From the NCBI GenBank assembly GCA_036504035.1, contig DASXVV010000009.1:641751-705750 (forward strand): a stretch of 64,000 nucleotides of DNA. The letters are read 5' to 3'. The notes under the pieces were generated by a model that did no database searches, was not told the origin of the DNA, and worked only from the letters and a program-made list of their open reading frames with translations. The translations under genes and the position numbers were made by a program. Below, one piece after another: positions 25,482-33,709 of the stretch (within the stretch, counting starts at the first letter, position 1; each line of letters opens with the position of its first letter). The DNA is from Candidatus Deferrimicrobiaceae bacterium (GTDB taxonomy: Bacteria; Desulfobacterota; Deferrimicrobia; Deferrimicrobiales; Deferrimicrobiaceae).

Positions 25482-26380
25482 ACCCGGAAGTCCACATCCC
25501 CGGATGGGAATGGTATTACGTGGCGGCGTACTTCTTCATCGGCGGCGTCTCGGCCGGCGCCTATTTCATCGCCTCGCTCGCCGAGCTGTTCGGCGGCGAA
25601 AAGCAGCGCGCGGTCAGCCATGCGGGCTTCTACCTCGCCTTCCCGCTGATCCTTCTGACGCCGCCCCTCCTCATCGCCGACCTCGGCCGGCCGGAACGGT
25701 TCTGGCACCTGTTCCTTTATTCCGGGAACGGCCTGCCCATCTTCAATCTCCAGTCGCCGCTCTCGGTCGGCTCCTGGGCGCTCCTGCTCTTCGGCGTCAT
25801 GGCGTTCCTCTCGTTCCTCGACAACCTCGTGGCGGAAAACCGGTTCCGGAGCGCCCCCTTCTCCCACGCCTACAATCGGATCCCCAGGAAAGCCTACGCC
25901 GTCGTGGGCGCGGCGGCGGGGTTCTTCGTGGCCGGATACACCGGCGTGCTGCTCAACGTCACCGCCCGGCCGTTCTGGGCCGCAACGTCTCCGATGATGG
26001 GGGCGCTCTTCATCGCGTCGGCCGCCTCGACGGGCGCCGCGGCCATCCACCTGTTCCTGCTCTTCCGGGAGAAAACGGCGTGCGGGCATCTCGTCGCATT
26101 CCACCGGTTCGACCGGCTCGCCAAGATCGTCGAGCTGCTCCTCGTTGCGAGCCTGATCGCGTTCGCCGGCAAATGGGCCGCACCGCTCCTGCGGGGCGGG
26201 TACGCAATCCTGTTCTGGGGGGGCGCGGTGCTGCTAGGTATCGTGGTTCCCCTCGCCGTGAACTGGCGCGTGGAACCGGTCGCCGCCGCCCCTTCCGCCC
26301 GGGCGAACTGGACCGCGGCGTTCGCCCTGTTCGGGGGCGCCCTGCTGCGGATCAGCCTGATCCAGGCCGGGCAGGTGTAG
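25478..26380 (+). CDS. NrfD/PsrC-type membrane subunit of formate dehydrogenase
   Basis: This 300-aa protein has about eight to nine membrane helices and the NrfD-family start 'WEWYYVAAYFFIGGVSAGAYFIASL', then 'IADLGRPERFWHLF' and 'SPLSVGSWALLLFG'. It replaces the dihaem cytochrome b (FdnI) of the E. coli enzyme and would pass electrons between the Fe-S subunit and menaquinone. The translation start overlaps the fdnH stop (ATGA). In this context it makes the complex a quinone-linked, W- or Mo-dependent formate dehydrogenase. Confidence 0.92.
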   Translation: MNPEVHIPGWEWYYVAAYFFIGGVSAGAYFIASLAELFGGEKQRAVSHAGFYLAFPLILLTPPLLIADLGRPERFWHLFLYSGNGLPIFNLQSPLSVGSWALLLFGVMAFLSFLDNLVAENRFRSAPFSHAYNRIPRKAYAVVGAAAGFFVAGYTGVLLNVTARPFWAATSPMMGALFIASAASTGAAAIHLFLLFREKTACGHLVAFHRFDRLAKIVELLLVASLIAFAGKWAAPLLRGGYAILFWGGAVLLGIVVPLAVNWRVEPVAAAPSARANWTAAFALFGGALLRISLIQAGQV

Positions 26381-26384
26381 GGCG

Positions 26385-27239
26385 ATGCCGCAAGCCGATC
26401 CGCTGATCGCCTGCCTGCGCGGCATCGCCCGGGAAACGCCCGAACTGGCTGAGGCGGCGGCGTTGTACGAGGAACTTCTTCCCCCGGCGGTCGGCGCCGA
26501 CCTGGGAGTCGTCCCGATCGACCTCCCGATTCATGCCGTGCACGACCGGCTGGCCCAGGGAATCCCGCTTCTCCGGGGCGTCGATCTCCGCCTCGACAAA
26601 CAGTCGGCGAATGCCCTCTTTTCCCGGTTGGCAGCCGGCTTAGCGGATCGTGGGGTCGCCGGCGCCTCCCCGATCCGGGAGGCGGCCGGAAGCGCGCGAA
26701 TCGATCCCGCCCGGTTTCTCCGCGACGTGCTCGCGGGCGACCGATCTCCCGTCGATGCGGTCGCCGGCCGGTTGGCGCTGAAGGCCGACCTCCTCTGTTT
26801 ACTTCTGTCGACCGCGTTCCGGCCGGCCTTCCACGCCTGGTCTCTCGAGCTTTCGGCCGTGGTTCCCGACCCGGTCCCCTGGGAGAGGCTGACCTGCTTC
26901 GTCTGCGGAGCAGCGGCCACGCTTGGGGAGCTGCAGGGGCGCGGACAGGCGAAGCACCTGCGATGCGGCCGGTGCGGCGCCGGCTGGCCGGTTCCCCGCA
27001 TCCGGTGCGTCGCCTGCGCGAACGACGATCCTGCCACCCTGGGCTGCCTGTATCCCGAAGGACGCGATCCCTCGGCACGGGTCGACGTATGTGACAGATG
27101 CCACGCCTACGTCAAGGTGGTCGTGGCGTTCGATGCCAGCCCGTTCGAGCTGCTCCCCGCGGCGGATCTCGCCACCTTCCCCCTCGACTGCATCGCCCGG
27201 GAGCGGGGCTACCACCCCGCCGCGGATCTCCGGCCATGA
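26385..27239 (+). CDS. fdhE: formate dehydrogenase accessory protein FdhE
   Basis: This 284-aa cytosolic rubredoxin-like chaperone has an N-terminal helical part and then CxxC metal knuckles in 'LTCFVCGAAATLGEL', 'LRCGRCGAGWPVPRIRCVACAND' and 'VDVCDRCHAYVKV'. FdhE binds Tat-exported formate dehydrogenase before export and is needed for activity. It begins 4 nt after the membrane-subunit gene and overlaps the start of the fdhD-mobA fusion by four bases. The length is slightly below E. coli FdhE (about 309). Confidence 0.9.
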   Translation: MPQADPLIACLRGIARETPELAEAAALYEELLPPAVGADLGVVPIDLPIHAVHDRLAQGIPLLRGVDLRLDKQSANALFSRLAAGLADRGVAGASPIREAAGSARIDPARFLRDVLAGDRSPVDAVAGRLALKADLLCLLLSTAFRPAFHAWSLELSAVVPDPVPWERLTCFVCGAAATLGELQGRGQAKHLRCGRCGAGWPVPRIRCVACANDDPATLGCLYPEGRDPSARVDVCDRCHAYVKVVVAFDASPFELLPAADLATFPLDCIARERGYHPAADLRP

Positions 27240-28597
27240 CGGTCGTCACCTTCGACGGGCACGGTTGGGCGACCGGCGACCATCGCCCGGTGGGGGAGTT
27301 CCCCATCTCCCTGACCGTAAACGGCGTGGCGCTCGCCACGTTGATCGGATCGCCGCACGACCCGGTTTTCCTCGTGGCCGGTTTCCTTCGGACCCAGGGG
27401 CTGGTGGCAACTGCCGATGACCTGCTTTCGCTGGCCGTCTGCCCCGATTCCGGAAGCGCGAACGTCCATATCCGGGGAGAAGTATCGGGAGGATTCCGGA
27501 CCGTCCTGACTTCGGGATGCGGGGGCGGCATCTCGTTCCACCTCGGGTTACCCGACCGTCACGGGGAGCATCGTTCCCCCGCGAATGTCTCCTTCTCGCC
27601 GGAGCAGCTGTTCGCCCTGATGGATGGGCTCGCCCAGAGGGCGGAGCGGTACAGCCGGCACGGAGGAATCCATTCGGCCGCCGTGGGAGACGGTCGTGCG
27701 ATCCTCCTGTTCGCCGAAGACCTGGGACGCCACAACACGATCGACCGGATCGCGGGCGAGGCGCTCCTGACCGGGACCGACCTGTCGGGCAAGATGCTCG
27801 TGACGTCGGGGCGCGTCTCCTCCGAGATGGCAGGGAAGGCGGCCATGCTTGGGATATCCCTGATCGCCTCCCGAACCTCCCCTACCGACATGGCGGTCCG
27901 GATGTGCGAAGAGCTGGGCATCACGCTGGCGGGGTACGTCCGGGGCGGACGGTTCAACGTCTACGCCCACCCGGAACGGATCACCCTCCACGAGAACGGG
28001 CGGAAGATCCCCGGCGTGACGGCCGTCATCCTCGCGGGCGGGGCCTCCCGGCGGATGGGATCGGACAAGGCGCTCCTCCCCTGGCAGGGCGGGCGTCTCA
28101 TCGAGGCGGTCCATCGGGGGCTTGCGAATCTCTTCGAGGAAGTCATCGTGGCCGGCGGCGACCGGGAGCGGTTCGCCTTCCTCCCCTGCGCCCACGTGCC
28201 CGACCTGCGGCCCGGGCTGGGCCCCCTCTCCGGGATCCATGCCGCGCTTTCCCAGAGCCGTCACCCAAGGATTTTCGTCGTCGGATGCGACATGCCCACG
28301 ATTCGCGAGACGCTGGTCCGCCGCCTCGCCTCCGTCGCGTGTGAAGCCGACGCCGTCGTGCCCGAGAGCGATCGGGGGCTGGAGCCGCTGCACGCCCTCT
28401 ACGGGAAAGGAGCCCTCGCCGAGCTCGAATCGTTTCTGGGCCGGGGCGACGGAAGGATCGTCTCGTTCCTCGACCGCGTGAAGGTCTATTGCGTCGCCCG
28501 GGACGAGGTCGCCCGCCTCGATCCCGCGTTCCGTTCCTTCCGCAACGTCAATACCCCGGAGGAGTACGCCCGTCTCGCCGAAGAAGAGAAGGGCTGA
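27236..28597 (+). CDS. fdhD-mobA: FdhD-MobA fusion: FDH sulfurtransferase plus Mo-cofactor guanylyltransferase
   Basis: This 453-aa protein starts at ATG 27236 (ATGA overlap with fdhE). Residues 1-255 are FdhD: 'EFPISLTVNGVALATLIGSP', 'VLTSGCGGG' with a single Cys, 'GGIHSAAV', 'EDLGRHNTIDRIAGEAL' and 'MLVTSGRVSSEMAGKAA'. FdhD carries sulfur from IscS to the cofactor. Residues 262-453 are MobA: 'AVILAGGASRRMGSDKALLPW', 'VPDLRPGLGPLSGIHAAL' and 'VVGCDMP'. MobA turns Moco into the bis-guanine dinucleotide form. Joining both steps in one chain fits handing the finished cofactor to FdnG. The CxxC of E. coli FdhD is not intact here. Confidence 0.92.
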   Translation: MTVVTFDGHGWATGDHRPVGEFPISLTVNGVALATLIGSPHDPVFLVAGFLRTQGLVATADDLLSLAVCPDSGSANVHIRGEVSGGFRTVLTSGCGGGISFHLGLPDRHGEHRSPANVSFSPEQLFALMDGLAQRAERYSRHGGIHSAAVGDGRAILLFAEDLGRHNTIDRIAGEALLTGTDLSGKMLVTSGRVSSEMAGKAAMLGISLIASRTSPTDMAVRMCEELGITLAGYVRGGRFNVYAHPERITLHENGRKIPGVTAVILAGGASRRMGSDKALLPWQGGRLIEAVHRGLANLFEEVIVAGGDRERFAFLPCAHVPDLRPGLGPLSGIHAALSQSRHPRIFVVGCDMPTIRETLVRRLASVACEADAVVPESDRGLEPLHALYGKGALAELESFLGRGDGRIVSFLDRVKVYCVARDEVARLDPAFRSFRNVNTPEEYARLAEEEKG

Positions 28598-28663
28598 CCG
28601 ATCCGGCCATCGAGACGGAATCACCGCCCGGCTCGGGATATAATCGGTGGCGCGGAGGGCCCC

Positions 28664-29131
28664 ATGAATATCGAAACGCAAAAGGAACTGCTTGATCTGC
28701 TGATCACTGCCGAAGCCCGCTGTGAGGCGCTATACGGACGATTTGCGGACTCGATGGCGGAACACCGGGGTCTCTGGACGCGGATGGCGGGCGAAGAGAA
28801 GCGCCATGCCGCCGTCCTGAAGGCGCTCCGCGGGAAAATCGCCGCCGGGGAGGCGTCCTTCGGCCAGGGGGAGCTTCGCGCGGAGGCGATGCGGATGTTC
28901 CTCGATTATGTCGACGCCATGGCCAAAGAGGTTTCGGGGGGCAGGATGACCCCGGAACGCGCGCTGGGGATCACGGTGGATATCGAGCGGTCCTACGTCG
29001 AACGCAAGGTGCTCGACCACTTCGAGGGCGACACGCCCGCCGTGGCCGAAGCATTGAAGGTCCTGCGGGACGAATCCTTCCGGCACGTCGCTGACGCCGA
29101 GCTGGCGTGGCTGGCGGCCCGTCGCGCATGA
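28664..29131 (+). CDS. ferritin-like / rubrerythrin-type diiron domain protein
   Basis: This 155-aa all-helical protein carries the glutamates and histidines expected of a ferritin-like four-helix bundle. They are E17 (TAEARCEALYGRF), E54-x2-H57 (AGEEKRH), E109 (VDIERSYVE) and a late E-x3-H (ESFRHVAD). There is no rubredoxin domain. It probably binds a diiron site and deals with peroxide or iron, in the cytosol. It lies downstream of the FDH operon with a 66-nt gap. Its stop overlaps a 31-codon frame. Confidence 0.7.
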   Translation: MNIETQKELLDLLITAEARCEALYGRFADSMAEHRGLWTRMAGEEKRHAAVLKALRGKIAAGEASFGQGELRAEAMRMFLDYVDAMAKEVSGGRMTPERALGITVDIERSYVERKVLDHFEGDTPAVAEALKVLRDESFRHVADAELAWLAARRA

Positions 29132-29223
29132 ACCGGTTCACCTATTTCCCCACCCGGGAGGTCAAGGACAACAGCGTCATCTACTTCGACGTCTACCACA
29201 AGAACGTGGCCAATCGGATCTGA
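29128..29223 (+). CDS. possible 31-aa small protein coupled to the ferritin-like gene
   Basis: An ATGA overlap with the preceding gene starts a frame encoding 'MNRFTYFPTREVKDNSVIYF' and 11 more residues. The composition (aromatic-rich, balanced charge) is unlike shadow frames in this GC-rich DNA, and translation coupling is plausible. It may also be the stump of a longer protein that ended early. No family is recognised. Confidence 0.35.
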   Translation: MNRFTYFPTREVKDNSVIYFDVYHKNVANRI

Positions 29224-29253
29224 GACTGAACCGCCTTTATCTCCAGGTTTCCG

Positions 29254-29658
29254 TCATTTCCCGGCTTCCCCGCCGAGTTTCGACCACTCGAATCCGGGAG
29301 CGGTTGCAAGATTCTCTTCATCGAGCGGGATGTGGGCCCGCAACCGGCGGTTCTCGTCCGTTAAACTCAACGACGGCCTGCCGCCTTGGCCCAACGCGAA
29401 TCTCACGCGGGTCACGAAATTTTCGTCGATCATCGCAAGGCCCGGATTGCCGTCTGGACCGATGCACAACTCGGCCCGGACATTGCCCCCCGGGTCCAGA
29501 AGCTGGAAGGACTCGGCCTGGATGCATTTCTCGATCGCCGGCTCGCCCTGGGCGAACGCCGGAGCGCTCGAGAATATCCGGTTGGACAAGGCGCCGCCGA
29601 TCAAACCGGACACCACGGTCAGCAGGGCGAGCAGGGCGAATTCCTTCCGGTTCATCAT
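29254..29658 (-). CDS. exported protein of unknown function
   Basis: From ATG 29658 (AAGGAG just upstream; a second ATG directly follows) this 134-aa protein has a signal peptide ('FALLALLTVVSGLIGGALSN...SSAPAFAQ'). A beta-rich domain follows with repeated '..LLDPGGNVRAELCIGPDGNPGLAMIDEN' and 'GRPSLSLTDENRRLRAHI', short strands separated by D-x-x-G/N turns. This pattern occurs in small proteins with internal repeats found in many environmental bacteria. Two Cys may form a disulfide. The function is unknown. Confidence 0.7.
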   Translation of the reverse strand: MMNRKEFALLALLTVVSGLIGGALSNRIFSSAPAFAQGEPAIEKCIQAESFQLLDPGGNVRAELCIGPDGNPGLAMIDENFVTRVRFALGQGGRPSLSLTDENRRLRAHIPLDEENLATAPGFEWSKLGGEAGK

Positions 29659-29760
29659 CGGCTCCTTCCGCAGTCCGGTCGGGTCCGGTCTGCCGGGTCT
29701 GGATACGGTGCATGGAGGCCTGCAGTCATGGATGGGCATTCCGCGCGCATCGCTTCGGCC

Positions 29761-29862
29761 TTATTCCACGCAGGACATCAGGAAGGAGAGCATCAACCCG
29801 AGACCCAGGATTATGAAATAGGCGTACACCAACGTTTTGTTATCTTCGATCACCGGGTTCAT
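29761..29862 (-). CDS. 33-aa single-span membrane protein
   Basis: A 34-codon frame begins at ATG 29862 after a perfect GAGGGAGGACTTG ribosome binding site. It encodes a short polar N-terminus (MNPVIEDNKTLVYAY), one hydrophobic helix (FIILGLGLMLSFLM) and the end SCVE. The charge pattern and strong start signal support a real small membrane protein. It is too short for ordinary gene callers. It lies about 100 nt upstream of the exported-protein gene on the same strand. Confidence 0.6.
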   Translation of the reverse strand: MNPVIEDNKTLVYAYFIILGLGLMLSFLMSCVE

Positions 29863-30146
29863 CAAGTCCTCCCTCGGGCGATCTCCGCCGATTCGTTGCA
29901 CATGACAACGCGCAAAGAGCATGCCAGAGGGACAACGAGGATCTACTGATGGGATTCCTGTTTATATCCGTTGTGTTGCATGAGCATCGATTGCATATCT
30001 TCCAAGGTCGGCGGGGAAATTCTAGATATTTATCCAGATCGATATCGAAAGAATGAGATGCCCGTTCGCGGGGAGAACCGAGCCCTCTTGGGACTGGCGG
30101 TTTCCCCAGGACGGCGTCCATGATTGAACCCGTCCCTCGACCGCGT
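29863..30146. other. intergenic region, locally AT-rich
   Basis: No gene is seen here. The middle part (about 29940-30060) is much richer in A+T than its surroundings and contains several short palindromic steps such as TCTAGA and ATCGAT. It probably holds the promoter of the 33-aa membrane protein and can also be an old insertion scar. Nothing more specific is supported. Confidence 0.4.
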
Positions 30147-30189
30147 AAAAATCGAGCGGGGTGCCCAAGGCGCAGTCGCCCCGCTCGAT
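30147..30189 (-). terminator. Rho-independent terminator of the ABM gene
   Basis: An 11-bp perfect stem, ATCGAGCGGGG/CCCCGCTCGAT, with a 17-nt loop lies 9 nt after the stop of the minus-strand monooxygenase gene. On that strand it is followed by a run of T residues (AAAAA at 30147-30151 on the plus strand). Confidence 0.75.
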
Positions 30190-30197
30190 CCCCCTTC

Positions 30198-30527
30198 TCA
30201 GGCGACCTTCTGCGTCTCTTTGGCCGAAGGCTGGATCTTCTCCGCCAGGACTTCCACCTTCTCGATGACGGGCGGGCCGGACAAAAGCTCCGAAGCGCGC
30301 GCCATCAACGCCTCGGCCACCCGGCCGTCCAGGTGGGCCTGCCGCCCCCGCTCGTCCGGGAACGCGTCGAAGATCCCGTAGGTCGAAGGTCCGAGACGGA
30401 TGGCGAACCAGGCGACCGTCTCCGGCTCTCCCTCGACGATCGGCAGCCCGCCCCGAAGGAACGACTCCAACTCGGCCTCCTTGCCCACCTTCGCCTCCAG
30501 CCTGACCAGCAACCCTTTCGTCAGCAT
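30198..30527 (-). CDS. antibiotic biosynthesis monooxygenase (ABM) domain protein
   Basis: This 109-aa protein has a ferredoxin-like alpha/beta ABM fold: 'GLLVRLEAKVGKEAELESFL', 'VAWFAIRLGPSTYGIFDAFPDERGRQAHLDG' and 'EALMARASELLSGPP'. Such small dimeric proteins act as quinol or polyketide oxygenases, or as signal relays, and the substrate is not predictable. ATG 30527 has AGGAGGAGAAAG upstream. It is followed by a strong terminator. The universal stress gene 55 nt upstream may share its transcript. Confidence 0.82.
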   Translation of the reverse strand: MLTKGLLVRLEAKVGKEAELESFLRGGLPIVEGEPETVAWFAIRLGPSTYGIFDAFPDERGRQAHLDGRVAEALMARASELLSGPPVIEKVEVLAEKIQPSAKETQKVA

Positions 30528-30582
30528 CGCTTTCTCCTCCTTGTCCCGTTGTCCGCCCGTTCGGTCTCGCTGTCCGGCCCCG

Positions 30583-31035
30583 TCAGGACGACGGGTTCTC
30601 TTTCACGAACAGGACGGAGCACGGCATATTCCGAAGGATGGATTCATTGATTCGCCCGAACAGGAAATGCTCCAGGCGGGACTCCTCGTGAGCGGGCGCA
30701 ATCAGGAGGTCTATCCCCTCCCGTTCGACCGCCCCCCTGACCATCTTTTCCGGCTCGCCCCGGACGATGATCTCCCGGACGGGCAACCCGTCGGCCTTTT
30801 CGGCGGACAGGATCCTGTCCAGCTCCGATTTCGCTTCCTTGACCAGATCGACATAGTCCTCGTCGAGCGACAGGAGCGGCAGGTTCCACCCTTCCGCCCC
30901 GAACGGGTTGTGCTCCACGTGAAGGATGAACAGTTGCGCCTCCAGTAGCTTCGCGAGCGATATTCCCTGGTGGACCGTCTGCCGGCAGTTCCGGACTTCC
31001 AGTGCCAGGACCATGATTTTCCTGATGCCTTCCAT
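30583..31035 (-). CDS. universal stress protein (UspA family)
   Basis: This 150-aa protein has the UspA fold: strand 'RKIMVLALEVRNCRQTVHQGISLAKLLEAQLFILHV', an Asp/Glu-rich helix, 'IIVRGEPEKMVRGAVEREGIDLLIAPAHEESRLEHFLFG', and closing 'ILRNMPCSVLFVK'. The usual ATP-binding glycine pattern (G-x2-G-x9-G-S/T) is only partly kept because the first glycines are AH here. It may therefore be a non-ATP-binding member. The start is set at ATG 31035; the longer frame upstream reads as non-coding. Confidence 0.82.
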   Translation of the reverse strand: MEGIRKIMVLALEVRNCRQTVHQGISLAKLLEAQLFILHVEHNPFGAEGWNLPLLSLDEDYVDLVKEAKSELDRILSAEKADGLPVREIIVRGEPEKMVRGAVEREGIDLLIAPAHEESRLEHFLFGRINESILRNMPCSVLFVKENPSS

Positions 31036-31203
31036 GACCCGCTCTCCCTGGGTTGAGATGACGTCCCGCTTCCGGGGGTTCCCTGCCGGGCTTCGTCCTC
31101 CCGGAACCGCCCGCATGGCGTCGCCGGCATCCCGCCCCCGCGCTTCGTCATCCAAAGGGAAACGGGGGCCGGTACCGACGGCAACCCGGGAAGGGAGACG
31201 GCG

Positions 31204-31416
31204 ATGGCGACGATCGGAAAGCTTCACAAGCCGCAGCTTTGCCATTTGAAGAATCAGGGGATGGAAGGACTGCTGAAGAGCCTGTCCTCGAAGCCGACGG
31301 TCCGCTGCGAAATATGCGGCCTGTACGCGGACGAGGGCGAGAACGTGTGCAGCCCGCGTCAGCTGCCCGAGCTGGGCTGGCTGGGCGACGGCGCGGACAA
31401 CGTGGGCAGCCATTGA
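31204..31416 (+). CDS. small cysteine-containing protein, possible zinc site
   Basis: This 70-aa protein has the start 'MATIGKLHKPQLCHLKNQG', then 'RCEICGLYADEGENVCSPRQLPELGW', giving Cys-x2-Cys and two more Cys that could bind zinc. A GGGAGACGGCG site precedes the ATG. The 3' part is rich in Gly/Asp. It is divergent from the Usp gene and 108 nt upstream of prfC. I do not recognise the family; the codon usage looks like that of its neighbours. Confidence 0.6.
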   Translation: MATIGKLHKPQLCHLKNQGMEGLLKSLSSKPTVRCEICGLYADEGENVCSPRQLPELGWLGDGADNVGSH

Positions 31417-31524
31417 CCGGTCCGGCCGTCCGATGACATGGGGGCTGGGCAATCGGGCCGTTTATCGGTTATCATGTCCTGCTCACCCGGCGAACGCATC
31501 CTCATTCCTCCGCAAGGAAGATTC

Positions 31525-33111
31525 ATGGCCACCAGATTGCAATCCGAGATCGACCGGCGCCGCACGTTCGGCATCATCAGCCACCCCGACGCCGGGAAGA
31601 CGACGCTCACCGAAAAACTGCTGCTGTTCGGCGGGGCGATCACGATGGCCGGCGCCGTCAAGGCGCGCAAGTCCGACCGGCACGCCACGAGCGACTGGAT
31701 GGCCATCGAGAAGGAACGCGGCATCTCGGTTACCAGCTCGGTGATGAAGTTCGAATACCGGGACCACGAAATCAACCTGCTCGACACGCCGGGGCACCAG
31801 GACTTTTCCGAGGACACCTACCGGGTGCTGACCGCGGTCGACAGCGCGGTCATGGTCATCGACAGCGTCAAGGGCGTCGAGCCCCAGACCCGCAAGTTGA
31901 TGGACGTCTGCCGAATGCGCAACACGCCGATCCTGACCTTCGTCAACAAGCTGGACCGCGAGGGGATGCCCCCGCTCGACATCCTGGGCGATATCGAGGA
32001 AAAGCTGCAGATCGAGTGCGCGCCCCTTTCGTGGCCCATCGGCATGGGCAAGCGGTTCAAGGGAACCTATAACCTCTATCGCAAGGAATTGACCCTGTTC
32101 ACGGCGGGAGAACAGCGGCTGACCGGCAACTTGGTCGTCATCCACGACCTGGCCGATCCGCGGCTCGACGAGCTGCTCGGCAGCCAGGCGGAGGAACTTC
32201 GCGGGGACATGGCGCTCCTCGAAGGTGCCGCCAACCCCTTCGATCTGGATAAATACCTCGACGGACGCCAGACGCCGGTCTTTTTCGGCAGCGCGGTGAA
32301 CAACTTCGGCGTCCGCGAGATGCTCGACACGTTCGTCGAGATCGCACCGGCACCGAGGCCGCGGCCGACCACCACGCGCATGGTGGCACCCGACGAGGAG
32401 GCGTTTTCCTGCTTCGCCTTCAAGATCCAGGCGAACATGGACCCGTCGCACCGCGACCGGATCGCCTTCCTGCGGATCTGTTCGGGGCATTTCAAGCGGG
32501 GAATGAAAGTGCGCCACCACCGCATCGGCAAGGAAGTCACCTTCGCCAACCCGGTCTTCTTCATGGCCCAGGACAGGGCGCTGGTCGAGGAGGCCTGGCC
32601 GGGCGACATCATCGGCCTGCACAACCACGGGACCGTCAAGATCGGGGACACGTTTTCCGAGAAGGAACAACTCCAGTTCACCGGCATCCCGAGCTTCGCC
32701 CCCGAGCATTTCCGGCGCGTGCGGCTGAAATCGCCGCTTCGGTCGAAACCGCTCCTGAAAGGGCTGGCGCAGCTCGCCGAAGAAGGGGCAGTGCAGCTGT
32801 TCCGCCCCCTGCTCGGGAACGACCTGATCCTGGGGGCCGTCGGCGTGCTTCAGTTCGACGTGACCATTGCGCGGCTCAAGAGCGAATACAACGTCGACGT
32901 CGTTTGCGAAGGGATCGAGTTCGTCACCGCGCGCTGGGTGACCTGCCCCGACGAAAAACGGTTGCGGGAGTTCGAGCGGGAGCACCAGGGCAACATGGCG
33001 TACGACGCCGAGGACAACCTGGCCTACCTGGCGATCAGCGAATGGCGCCTGGGCCATGCCATGGAGAAATGGCCCGAGATCAGCTTTCACAAGACCCGGG
33101 AGCATTCGTAA
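31525..33111 (+). CDS. prfC: peptide chain release factor 3
   Basis: This 528-aa translational GTPase has a length close to E. coli RF3. P-loop '[15 protein letters not shown]', switch I region '[23 protein letters not shown]', G3 '[18 protein letters not shown]' and G4 'FVNKLDREG' are intact. Domains II-III follow, with the C-terminal '[15 protein letters not shown]' and 'GILQF'-like 'VGVLQFDV'. It removes RF1/RF2 from the ribosome after peptide release. The ATG at 31525 with AAGGAAG upstream is preferred over the longer frame, since the protein then starts at the normal family position ([18 protein letters not shown]). Confidence 0.95.
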   Translation: MATRLQSEIDRRRTFGIISHPDAGKTTLTEKLLLFGGAITMAGAVKARKSDRHATSDWMAIEKERGISVTSSVMKFEYRDHEINLLDTPGHQDFSEDTYRVLTAVDSAVMVIDSVKGVEPQTRKLMDVCRMRNTPILTFVNKLDREGMPPLDILGDIEEKLQIECAPLSWPIGMGKRFKGTYNLYRKELTLFTAGEQRLTGNLVVIHDLADPRLDELLGSQAEELRGDMALLEGAANPFDLDKYLDGRQTPVFFGSAVNNFGVREMLDTFVEIAPAPRPRPTTTRMVAPDEEAFSCFAFKIQANMDPSHRDRIAFLRICSGHFKRGMKVRHHRIGKEVTFANPVFFMAQDRALVEEAWPGDIIGLHNHGTVKIGDTFSEKEQLQFTGIPSFAPEHFRRVRLKSPLRSKPLLKGLAQLAEEGAVQLFRPLLGNDLILGAVGVLQFDVTIARLKSEYNVDVVCEGIEFVTARWVTCPDEKRLREFEREHQGNMAYDAEDNLAYLAISEWRLGHAMEKWPEISFHKTREHS

Positions 33112-33141
33112 GCCGATGCCCCCGGGCCGGAGCGACGGGGA

Positions 33142-33666
33142 CTATTTCTTCATCGGCCTTTTGGCCGGATTTTTCCCGCCCATCTTCATCGACATCATCA
33201 TCTTCTGCATTTTCTTAAACTGATCGTCGGTCAGGTTGGCCCGGATCTCCTTCATCGACTTCAGCATGTCCATCTGATGGGCCGTCTTGAGATCCGCGAT
33301 CTTCCTGACGGCGGCGTTGGCCTTCTCGAGGTCGAAATCCTTCACGTCCATGATTTCGGTCATCTCGATCTCGGCGATCTTCTGGTCGGCCTTGTAACGC
33401 ACCTGCTTCTTCCGCATTTCATTGTGCAGGGGCTTGATCTTCGCGATCTGGTCCTCGGTCAGCCCGATCTTGTCGGCGTTCTGAAGGCACATCCCCATCA
33501 TCTCGTCCATCTTGTCCATGTTTTCCATGCCCATCATCGGCATGTGCCCTCCGCCCGGCGGCATCATGGGCATATCCCGCATGGCGGATAAAACGGGCGC
33601 GGCTGCGCACATCGCGAGCAAGGCTACCACGGCAACGAATCCAGGCATGCGACTTTTCGTTCTCAT
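33142..33666 (-). CDS. Spy/CpxP-like periplasmic protein with LTxxQ motifs
   Basis: This 174-aa protein has a signal peptide (VVALLAMCAAAPVLS) and a Met/Gly/His-rich segment ('MPMMPPGGGHMPMMGMENMD'). A helical part follows with two LTxxQ motifs, LTEDQ (about residue 90) and LTDDQ (about 150), as in Spy, CpxP and CnrX relatives. Such proteins are periplasmic chaperones or metal sensors, and the Met-rich N-terminus hints at copper or silver contact (inference). The gene is convergent with prfC and 43 nt downstream of the multihaem lipoprotein gene on the same strand. Confidence 0.8.
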   Translation of the reverse strand: MRTKSRMPGFVAVVALLAMCAAAPVLSAMRDMPMMPPGGGHMPMMGMENMDKMDEMMGMCLQNADKIGLTEDQIAKIKPLHNEMRKKQVRYKADQKIAEIEMTEIMDVKDFDLEKANAAVRKIADLKTAHQMDMLKSMKEIRANLTDDQFKKMQKMMMSMKMGGKNPAKRPMKK

Positions 33667-33709
33667 GACAATGCCTCCTTTTCGATCCTTGGATTAGCCC
33701 GATCCCGGC

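Noticed and set aside
29863-30146. Palindromic AT-rich steps (TCTAGA, ATCGAT) as an attachment site or origin
   Set aside because: They are short and isolated, without repeats or an integrase nearby.
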